From UBA9547 sp044349205 (lineage in GTDB: Bacteria; Bacteroidota; Bacteroidia; Cytophagales; UBA9547): a DNA stretch of 5,068 bases. Within the stretch, counting starts at the first letter, position 1. Every line of letters begins with the position of its first letter. Location: assembly GCA_044349205.1 (NCBI GenBank), contig JBIKRJ010000176.1, positions 1-5,068 of the forward strand, given 5' to 3'. Both the position numbers and the translations under genes were made by a program. A model generated the notes under the pieces. That model had not been told where the DNA came from and did no database searches. It saw only the letters and a list, made by a program, of their open reading frames with translations. Below, piece after piece: positions 1 to 5,068 of this stretch.

Positions 1-1888
1 GCACGCGCCTTGAATAGATGTTTGAAGTATATGGCTCGAAGCATTCGTTATTTCCTAAAATTTGAGAAGTAGAGGCGGTAGGCATAGGAGCTACCAACAA
101 GGAGTTGCGTACACCATGTTTTTTCACATCTTGTTTCAAAGTAGTCCAATCCCAGCGTTTACTGCGTGGTGTTTTGCCCCACATGTCGAATTGGAAAATT
201 CCTTTCGATACTGGAGAACCTTTGAATGTAGGGTAAGAACCTTCTTTTTGTGCCAATTCCATAGAGGCTTCCATGGCAGCAAAATAAATCGTCTCGAAAA
301 TATCTTCGTTAAGTAAGCGCGCCTCTTCCGAATCGAATGGCATGCGCAACATAATGAAAGTATCGGCCAAACCTTGAATACCCAAACCGATAGGGCGATG
401 GCGTTTGTTGCTGTTTTCGGCCTCAGGCACAGGATAGTAGTTGACATCGATTACCTTGTTCAGGTTTTTAGTCACCACTTTCGTTACCTCATACAATTTT
501 TGATGGTCGAATTTACCGTCAATAATGAATTTGGGTAAAGCCAAAGAAGCCAAATTACACACAGCCACTTCGTCTGGCGCGGTATATTCAATAATCTCGG
601 TGCAAAGATTGGAAGATTTGATGGTGCCCAAGTTCTTTTGGTTCGACTTGCGGTTGGCATGGTCTTTGAAAAGCATATAAGGAACACCGGTTTCTATTTG
701 GGCTTCCAATATTTCGTACCAAAGCTCTTGTGCTTTTACGATTTTACGAGACCTGCCTTCGCGTTCATATTTTTCGTACAGTTTCTCGAACTCTTCTCCG
801 TGGCATTCGGCCAGGCCTGGAGCTTCGTTGGGGCAGAACAAAGACCATTCTTCGTTGGCTTCCACTCGCTTCATGAACAAGTCAGGAATCCAAAGAGCCA
901 AGAACAAATCGCGCGCACGCATTTCTTCTTTTCCGTGGTTCTTTTTTAGTTGCAAAAACTCAAAAACATCGGCATGCCAAGGCTCCAAATACACCGCAAA
1001 GGCACCTTTGCGTTTTCCGCCGCCTTGATCTACGTAGCGCGCCGTGTCGTTGAAAACACGCAACATGGGAATAATTCCGTTGGAAGTACCATTGGTACCT
1101 TTAATATAAGAACCTGTGGCGCGCACATTGTGTATAGCCAAACCAATACCGCCAGCCGACTGTGAAATCTTGGCAGTTTGGGCCAAAGTTTGGTATATGC
1201 CGTCGATACTGTCGTCTTTCATGGTAAGCAGAAAGCAAGACGACATTTGAGGTTTTGGGGTAGCTGCATTAAAAAGAGTAGGTGTAGCGTGCGTAAACCA
1301 TCTTTCAGACAGTAAGTTGTAGGTTTCAATTATCGCATCTACATCGTTCATGTGAATGCCAACAGCCACGCGCATGAGCATGTGTTGTGGGCGTTCTACC
1401 ACTTTGCCATCAAGTTTGAGCAGGTAAGATTTTTCCAATGTTTTGAAACCGAAATAGTCGTATCCGAAATCGCGGTCATATATGATCGAAGAGTCGAGTA
1501 GTTCGGCATTTTTACGTATCACCTCAAAAGCTTCTTTGGAAATAAGCGAAGCATTGTCGCCTGTTTTGGGATCCAAATACGTGTAAAGTCTTTTCATGGT
1601 ATTGTAAAAAGACTTGCTGGTAGTTTTGTGTAGGTTGGAGATGGCAACGCGTGCAGCCAACAGCGCATAATCGGGATGTTTGGTAGTCATCGAAGCGGCA
1701 GTTTCCGCAGCAAGACGATCCAACTCTTCGGTAGTTACGCCGTCGTAAATACCGTTTACTACTTTTTTCGCAACATCAACTGGCTGTACAAAGCGCGTGT
1801 CGAGCCCGTAGCTTAATTTTTCTAAGCGGGCAGTGATTTTGTCGAATTTGACGGATTCCCTACGTCCGTCTCTTTTGATAACTATCAT
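1..1888 (-). CDS. nrdA: Class Ia ribonucleoside-diphosphate reductase, large (alpha) subunit, C-terminus cut by window edge
   Basis: Reduces ribonucleoside diphosphates to deoxyribonucleotides in the cytoplasm, using a radical supplied by NrdB. I translated 629 codons without a stop; the frame runs off position 1, so roughly 160 or more C-terminal residues are missing, including the radical-relay tyrosine pair and the C-terminal redox cysteines. Residues 1-90 form an ATP-cone (VIKRDGR near the start; D16 and D57 at the human activity-site positions). The active site is complete: C218 (in SSCFLL), N427, C429 (thiyl radical), E431 and C444, all at the same numbers as in human RRM1. Specificity loop 2 spans 287-297, with D226 and Q288 kept. 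PMPTAST (601-607) is the substrate phosphate-binding motif. The start is fixed by alignment to the RRM1 N-terminus and by an in-frame TAG six codons upstream. It lies 41 bp after nrdB and is probably co-transcribed with it. It belongs to the eukaryote-like NrdA branch also found in Bacteroidota. No frameshift was seen. Confidence 0.97.
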   Translation of the reverse strand, partial: MIVIKRDGRRESVKFDKITARLEKLSYGLDTRFVQPVDVAKKVVNGIYDGVTTEELDRLAAETAASMTTKHPDYALLAARVAISNLHKTTSKSFYNTMKRLYTYLDPKTGDNASLISKEAFEVIRKNAELLDSSIIYDRDFGYDYFGFKTLEKSYLLKLDGKVVERPQHMLMRVAVGIHMNDVDAIIETYNLLSERWFTHATPTLFNAATPKPQMSSCFLLTMKDDSIDGIYQTLAQTAKISQSAGGIGLAIHNVRATGSYIKGTNGTSNGIIPMLRVFNDTARYVDQGGGKRKGAFAVYLEPWHADVFEFLQLKKNHGKEEMRARDLFLALWIPDLFMKRVEANEEWSLFCPNEAPGLAECHGEEFEKLYEKYEREGRSRKIVKAQELWYEILEAQIETGVPYMLFKDHANRKSNQKNLGTIKSSNLCTEIIEYTAPDEVAVCNLASLALPKFIIDGKFDHQKLYEVTKVVTKNLNKVIDVNYYPVPEAENSNKRHRPIGLGIQGLADTFIMLRMPFDSEEARLLNEDIFETIYFAAMEASMELAQKEGSYPTFKGSPVSKGIFQFDMWGKTPRSKRWDWTTLKQDVKKHGVRNSLLVAPMPTASTSQILGNNECFEPYTSNIYSRRV

Positions 1889-1929
1889 TTTGTAAAAATT
1901 TAACTATAGTGAAACGTGTTTATTTAAGT

Positions 1930-2910
1930 TTAAAAATCTTCTTCCATTGTAAAGGCATGAGATTCTTTGTCGTTGTTGCCTCCCATCACGCCTGCTTTTT
2001 GATACTCGGCCACTCTCTTCTCAAAGAAGTTGGTTTTTCCTTGTAGCGATATCATTTCCATAAAATCGAATGGGTTGGAAACATTGTAGTGTTTTGCCAA
2101 ACCAAGCGCCCCAAGCAATCTGTCGGCTACAAATTCGATGTATTGTGACATTAGCTGGGCATTCATTCCTATAAGAGCAACAGGCAGAGCGTCGGTAATA
2201 AATTCTTTTTCTATTTCCACCGCGTTCAATATGATTTCATAAACGCGTTCTTTTGGTAACTTGTTTTTGATGTGATGATTGTAAAGCAAGCAGGCAAAGT
2301 CGCAATGCAAACCCTCGTCGCGCGAGATGAGTTCATTGGAAAAGCTCAAACCATGCATCAAACCACGCTTTTTCAACCAGAATATAGAGCAAAAGCTGCC
2401 CGAAAAGAAGATACCTTCTACGGCAGCAAATGCGATAAGCCTTTCCACAAAATTACCGCTGCCTATCCACTTCATAGCCCATTCGCCTTTTTTGGCCACA
2501 CAAGGCACGGTTTCTAATGCGTGAAGCAATCGGTCTTTTTCGGCGGCATCTTTAATATAGGTATCTATTAATAAGGAGTAAGTTTCAGAGTGGATGTTTT
2601 CCATCATGATTTGGAAACCATAAAAGCACTTTGCTTCGGGGTATTGCACTTCCGATAGAAAATTTACTGCCAAATTTTCGTTTACAATACCATCAGAGGC
2701 AGCAAAAAAAGCCAATACGTGCGAAATGAAGTGTCTTTCGCCATCGTTTAGTTTTTGCCAGTCGGCCAAATCGGACGTCAAATCGATTTCTTCAGCAGTC
2801 CAAAAACTTGCTTCGGCTTGCTTGTACATCTTCCAAATATCATCGTGCATGATGGGAAAAAGCACAAAGCGATCTTTGTTTTCTTTCAAAAGAGGTTCTG
2901 CCTGAGCCAT
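1930..2910 (-). CDS. nrdB: Class Ia ribonucleoside-diphosphate reductase, small (beta) subunit
   Basis: Ferritin-like subunit that holds the diiron-tyrosyl radical cofactor and passes the radical to NrdA. The 326-residue protein is complete and closely resembles eukaryotic RRM2 without its long N-terminal extension. Visible metal ligands are D73, E104, H107, E165, E199 and H202. Y111, four residues after H107, is the expected radical tyrosine, so this is a Tyr-radical enzyme rather than a Tyr-less class Ic type. W37 and D198 match the electron-relay positions. The core motifs FWTAEE, SHVLAFFAASDG, VEGIFFSGSF and SRDEGLHCDF are intact. The C-terminus FTMEEDF resembles the RRM2 tail that docks into the large subunit. 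The ATG at 2910 is the first in the frame, and alignment to RRM2 (EPLL at residue 5) supports it. No Shine-Dalgarno sequence precedes it, as is usual in Bacteroidota. It is first in the nrdB-nrdA operon. Confidence 0.98.
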   Translation of the reverse strand: MAQAEPLLKENKDRFVLFPIMHDDIWKMYKQAEASFWTAEEIDLTSDLADWQKLNDGERHFISHVLAFFAASDGIVNENLAVNFLSEVQYPEAKCFYGFQIMMENIHSETYSLLIDTYIKDAAEKDRLLHALETVPCVAKKGEWAMKWIGSGNFVERLIAFAAVEGIFFSGSFCSIFWLKKRGLMHGLSFSNELISRDEGLHCDFACLLYNHHIKNKLPKERVYEIILNAVEIEKEFITDALPVALIGMNAQLMSQYIEFVADRLLGALGLAKHYNVSNPFDFMEMISLQGKTNFFEKRVAEYQKAGVMGGNNDKESHAFTMEEDF

Positions 2911-2956
2911 GATATAAAAGTGGTTAGTGTTTAATGTTTTGCTTCAAGAAATAAAA

Positions 2957-2969
2957 CCATTGAAAATGG
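2957..2969 (-). other. Small hairpin in the presumed nrdBA leader
   Basis: On the minus strand CCATT and AATGG can pair around a 3-nt loop, followed directly by TTTTATTT. It lies about 40 bases before the nrdB start codon, inside the predicted transcript leader. The shape recalls a weak terminator or attenuator, but a 5-bp, A/T-containing stem is marginal and may be chance. Confidence 0.2.
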
Positions 2970-3017
2970 CCAAAAACATGGATTTCTAAATTGTTAAGTT
3001 TTGGTCTCTCGTCGATA

Positions 3018-3048
3018 CAAATATGTTAAAACAGACCCTGATATCAAA
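3018..3048 (-). promoter_or_regulatory. Candidate nrdBA promoter, Bacteroidota sigma-A type
   Basis: Read on the minus strand, a TTTG (-33 element, 3048-3045) is followed after 19 bp by CATATTTG (3025-3018), which matches TAnnTTTG at all fixed positions but the first base. Spacing fits known Bacteroidota promoters. A transcript would start near 3011-3013 and give a leader of about 100 nt before nrdB. The imperfect -7 and A/T-rich background make this moderate rather than strong. Confidence 0.5.
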
Positions 3049-3124
3049 GCAAAAAAGAGTAAAAAAATAGAGAAAAAAATTTGGCTTAGATTAGTACAAT
3101 CAACAACATAAATAATTGAAAAAC

Positions 3125-3146
3125 AAGTAAATAAAATATTTTACTT
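3125..3146. repeat. 7-bp inverted repeat in the divergent spacer
   Basis: AAGTAAA at 3125-3131 is repeated inverted as TTTACTT at 3140-3146, with an 8-bp A/T spacer between. It sits upstream of both divergent promoters, so it could bind a dimeric regulator. In sequence this rich in A and T such a repeat is not rare by chance, and I do not recognise it as a known operator. Confidence 0.25.
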
Positions 3147-3238
3147 TAATTTTCGCGTTAACTAATTTTGCTTGAAAACGCACATCTTTTTTTTCTATCC
3201 TAATGCAGTGTCAAAAAAATATGATTTTTAAAATGCTG

Positions 3239-3269
3239 TTGGTATATTAAATTAATAGTCATAACTTTG
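3239..3269 (+). promoter_or_regulatory. rplU-rpmA promoter, Bacteroidota sigma-A type
   Basis: TTG at 3239-3241 (-33 region) is followed after 20 bp by TAACTTTG at 3262-3269, an exact match to the TAnnTTTG -7 element. Transcription should begin near 3275, leaving a leader of about 20-25 nt before the rplU ATG at 3298. The leader is A/C-rich with no Shine-Dalgarno sequence. The same octamer recurs at 3981-3988. Confidence 0.8.
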
Positions 3270-3297
3270 CACTCCATTTTCAAAAAATCCCGCAACG

Positions 3298-3609
3298 ATG
3301 TACGCAATTGTTGATATAGCTGGAAAGCAATATAAAGTAGAAAAAGACAAGTATTTGTATACTGACCACCTTCAAGTAGCTGCTGGAGAAGCTGTAAGCT
3401 TCGACAAGATACTTTTGTTGGATGACAACGGCAAAGTAAGCGTGGGGGTTCCCACAGTAGCTGGCGCCAAAGTAAGTGGCAAGGTATTAGAACATGTTCG
3501 TGGAGACAAGGTGCTTGTTTTCAAAAAGAAAAGAAGAAAAGGCTATAGAAAATTGAACGGCCACAGACAAGATTACACCAAAGTATTGATAGAAAACATT
3601 TCTAAATAG
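3298..3609 (+). CDS. rplU: 50S ribosomal protein L21
   Basis: Structural protein of the large ribosomal subunit that binds 23S rRNA. The 103-residue protein has the same length as E. coli L21. It opens with the family's typical MYAIV...GKQYKV and carries the basic rRNA-binding signature KKKRRKGYRKLNGHRQ at about 76-91. The ATG at 3298 is the family start and follows a promoter with a short leader. The rpmA gene begins 8 bp after the stop, the usual bacterial rplU-rpmA pairing, so the two are surely co-transcribed. No anomalies were seen. Confidence 0.98.
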   Translation: MYAIVDIAGKQYKVEKDKYLYTDHLQVAAGEAVSFDKILLLDDNGKVSVGVPTVAGAKVSGKVLEHVRGDKVLVFKKKRRKGYRKLNGHRQDYTKVLIENISK

Positions 3610-3617
3610 TATAAAAA

Positions 3618-3878
3618 ATGGCACACAAGAAAGGCGCGGGTAGCACCAGAAACGGACGTGAATCGCACAGCAAGCGTTTAGGAGTTAAGCTTTACGGAGG
3701 ACAAACTGCCAAAGCAGGTAACATTATTGTAAGACAAAGAGGTACTGTACATAATCCTGGTCAAAACGTAGGCCTAGGAAAAGACCACACTTTGTTTGCT
3801 TTAGTAGATGGTACTATTTTGTTTAAAAAAGGAAGAGAGAACAAGTCGTTTGTTTCGGTTATTCCTACAGTAGCATAA
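3618..3878 (+). CDS. rpmA: 50S ribosomal protein L27
   Basis: Large-subunit ribosomal protein whose flexible N-terminal arm reaches toward the peptidyl-transferase centre. The 86-residue protein begins MAHKKGAGSTRNGR, with GRESHSKRLGVK and GNIIVRQRGT following, all standard L27 motifs. There is no N-terminal extension of the kind cleaved by the Prp protease in Firmicutes and relatives, so the protein should work once the initiator methionine is processed. It is translated from an A/T-rich 8-bp gap after rplU (TATAAAAA) with no Shine-Dalgarno sequence. It is the last gene of its operon, with a terminator starting 22 bp after its stop codon. Confidence 0.98.
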   Translation: MAHKKGAGSTRNGRESHSKRLGVKLYGGQTAKAGNIIVRQRGTVHNPGQNVGLGKDHTLFALVDGTILFKKGRENKSFVSVIPTVA

Positions 3879-3900
3879 ATTTCTATTCATTTTATTTAAC

Positions 3901-3930
3901 AAGAGGCTACTTACGTGGCCTCTTTTTTTT
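3901..3930 (+). terminator. Intrinsic terminator of rplU-rpmA
   Basis: A 10-bp stem pairs 3901-3910 (AAGAGGCTAC) with 3915-3924 (GTGGCCTCTT), with one T-G wobble and a TTAC loop, and runs straight into eight T's at 3923-3930. There is no matching A-run on the left, so it acts mainly on plus-strand transcripts. It separates the ribosomal operon from the downstream membrane-protein gene. Confidence 0.9.
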
Positions 3931-3980
3931 GCCTTTTTCGTACCTATCAGAAGTAATCGGCAAGTGTGCCCGAATGTTCT

Positions 3981-3988
3981 TAACTTTG
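3981..3988 (+). promoter_or_regulatory. Candidate -7 promoter element for the DUF4175-like gene
   Basis: TAACTTTG is an exact TAnnTTTG match and is identical to the octamer before rplU. It lies 19 bp before the ATG at 4008, so the transcript should start near 3994-3996 with a leader of only about 12-14 nt. The matching -33 region (about 3956-3961, ATCGGC) is a poor fit to TTTG, so the promoter may be weak or need an activator. Confidence 0.6.
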
Positions 3989-4007
3989 TAAGACAATTTT
4001 GGGCGAT

Positions 4008-5068
4008 ATGGCCAAAGAATTTCTGCCTCCACAACTTTACAACTCGGTACGAGATTACAAAAAGAAGTTTTTTGCAAACTTGTTGTTGAGGGGTCTTATT
4101 TTATTTGTTTCTATCGCATTAGCGTATTTTTTTCTCATCAGTTTGCTCGAATATTTTGGCTGGTTTGGTTCGGCTGTGAGGGCGGTATTCCTTTTTTCTT
4201 TTGTGGGGCTGGTATTATTTGTGGCGTACCTGTTTGTATTTAGGCCATTGTATAGCTGGTGGTATGCCGATGTAATGATATCGGATGAGAAAGCCGCAAA
4301 AGATTTGGGGGAAATTTTTCCGCAAGTAAAAGACAAGTTGTTGAATATATTTCAGTTGCGGAAGTTGGGTGATGCCAATTCATTGGCTATGGCAAGTGTA
4401 AGACAGAAATCAGAAGAACTAATTTCCGTGCCTTTTGAGCAAGCAATCGACTTGGGACAAAACAAAAAGTATGCAAGGTTTTTGCTTCCTTTGCTTTTGC
4501 TGATAGTGCTAGGTGCTGCATTGCTACCAAGACTTTTTACCGAAAGTCCGAAGCGAATTGCAAGCTTCAACCAAATTTTTCCCAAACCAGCACCATTTAC
4601 TTTTCGGCTTTTGAACAATCATTTCAATGCTTTTCGCAACGAAGACTTTGTGCTAAAGTTTGTAATTGATGGAAAGGAAATCCCTGAAATGGTGCGTCTT
4701 GTTTTTAATGGCCAAGAGCATGTGGTGTTGCCCAACCAAAAAGGTGAATATTCTTTCACTTTTTCCCGAATGCAAGACGAAATATCTTTTCAATTGGAAG
4801 GTGCTGGGTTTTTCTCGGACGAATATGATATACGCGTGGTAAACAAACCTTTGATAGGTGGTTTGAATGCCAAATTGCACTTTCCAAGTTATTTGGGCAG
4901 GAAAGACGAGTATCAAAAAAATGTAGGCAATTTGAATGTACCTGAAGGCACTCGTATAGATTGGCAAATAAACTGCTTGTATACCGACCAAGTTAGGGTA
5001 GAAATGAGCCACGAGTCAACACCCAAAATTTTGGAGGCTGGGCTTTCGGCAGGTTTTTCTTTTTCTAC
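4008..5068 (+). CDS. DUF4175-like membrane-anchored protein, C-terminus cut by window edge
   Basis: The frame is open from the ATG at 4008 to the window edge (353 codons plus two bases), with an in-frame TAA nine codons upstream at 3981. Hydrophobic stretches at about residues 24-47, 57-79 and 156-175 look like three membrane helices. Between the second and third lies a charged segment containing GEIFPQVKDKLLNIFQL (101-117). After the third come beta-rich segments resembling tandem extracytoplasmic Ig-like modules, with FPSYLGRKDEY (292-302) and NVPEGTRIDW (310-319). This arrangement and these motifs resemble the large Bacteroidota proteins (about 1,100 residues, from memory) annotated as DUF4175, so two thirds is probably missing. 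The function of that family is unknown to me; an envelope role is inferred from topology only. The gene has its own promoter-like element and lies beyond the rpmA terminator, so it is probably not part of the ribosomal operon. The family call is from recall, not from a search. Confidence 0.65.
   Translation, partial: MAKEFLPPQLYNSVRDYKKKFFANLLLRGLILFVSIALAYFFLISLLEYFGWFGSAVRAVFLFSFVGLVLFVAYLFVFRPLYSWWYADVMISDEKAAKDLGEIFPQVKDKLLNIFQLRKLGDANSLAMASVRQKSEELISVPFEQAIDLGQNKKYARFLLPLLLLIVLGAALLPRLFTESPKRIASFNQIFPKPAPFTFRLLNNHFNAFRNEDFVLKFVIDGKEIPEMVRLVFNGQEHVVLPNQKGEYSFTFSRMQDEISFQLEGAGFFSDEYDIRVVNKPLIGGLNAKLHFPSYLGRKDEYQKNVGNLNVPEGTRIDWQINCLYTDQVRVEMSHESTPKILEAGLSAGFSFS

Larger units (their letters stand above)
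2911..3297. other. A/T-rich divergent intergenic region between nrdB and rplU
   Basis: This 387-bp spacer separates the divergent nrdBA and rplU-rpmA units and is clearly more A/T-rich than the genes on either side, with runs of A around 3050-3080. I see no credible coding frame and no tRNA. It contains the candidate nrdBA promoter (3018-3048, minus), the rplU promoter (3239-3269, plus), a 7-bp inverted repeat (3125-3146) and a small hairpin in the presumed nrdBA leader (2957-2969). The stretch between the two promoters, about 3049-3238, is longer than needed for two core promoters and could hold upstream elements or regulator sites. No known operator was recognised there. Confidence 0.8.

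Noticed and set aside
62..1165. Several short plus-strand open frames across 62-316, 638-949, 828-1028 and 950-1165
   Set aside because: They lie wholly antisense to the well-conserved nrdA frame, show no recognisable protein features and overlap one another, so they are shadow frames.
1..1888. Possible disruption of nrdA, because no complete open frame is bounded inside the window
   Set aside because: Codon-by-codon translation from 1888 to the edge gives 629 residues with no stop or frameshift and full agreement with RRM1; it is simply truncated by the window.
2272..2524. Plus-strand open frames opposite nrdB
   Set aside because: They are antisense to the diiron core coding sequence of nrdB and have no plausible promoter or family similarity.
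2911..3297. A small RNA, riboswitch or tRNA in the divergent spacer
   Set aside because: No cloverleaf, no conserved riboswitch core and no stable long stem could be found; the cobalamin riboswitch sometimes seen before nrd genes is absent.
3595..3617. Shine-Dalgarno site for rpmA
   Set aside because: The gap before the ATG is TATAAAAA with no purine-rich GGAGG-like string; initiation is probably of the A/T-rich leader type common in Bacteroidota.
3801..5012. Minus-strand open frames across 3801-4034, 4055-4336, 4352-4618 and 4653-5012
   Set aside because: The first spans the rpmA end and its terminator; the others mirror the continuous plus-strand frame starting at 4008, whose membrane helices and motif conservation make it the coding strand.

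Overview
The window looks like ordinary core chromosome from a member of the Bacteroidota, most likely a Cytophagales-like or related lineage (inference). Four things point there: exact copies of the Bacteroidota sigma-A -7 element (TAnnTTTG) in front of two transcription units, A/T-rich leaders with no Shine-Dalgarno sequence, very eukaryote-like class Ia ribonucleotide reductase subunits, and a large membrane-anchored DUF4175-like protein. I found no mobile element, CRISPR array, tRNA, rRNA or sign of recent transfer.

Layout. Positions 1-2910 (minus strand) hold a two-gene operon, nrdB followed 41 bp later by nrdA. NrdA is cut by the left window edge, leaving 629 residues. An A/T-rich divergent spacer (2911-3297) carries a probable nrdBA promoter on the minus strand and a strong rplU promoter on the plus strand. 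Positions 3298-3878 (plus) hold rplU-rpmA, encoding ribosomal proteins L21 and L27, closed by an intrinsic terminator at 3901-3930. A new promoter-like element at 3981 then precedes a gene starting at 4008 that runs off the right edge. Its 353 visible residues form a membrane-anchored protein with predicted extracytoplasmic segments.

Function. NrdA and NrdB are the two halves of the aerobic, tyrosyl-radical ribonucleotide reductase that supplies dNTPs. L21 and L27 belong to the large ribosomal subunit. Both divergent units are tied to growth, but their adjacency does not by itself show co-regulation. The DUF4175-like gene is separated from the ribosomal operon by a terminator and its own promoter, so it is probably an independent unit.

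Nothing here is convincingly a new biological system. The points most worth a second look are the uncharacterised membrane protein, the close residue-for-residue agreement of NrdA with human RRM1 apart from two changes in substrate-specificity loop 2, and the short symmetric elements around nrdBA.
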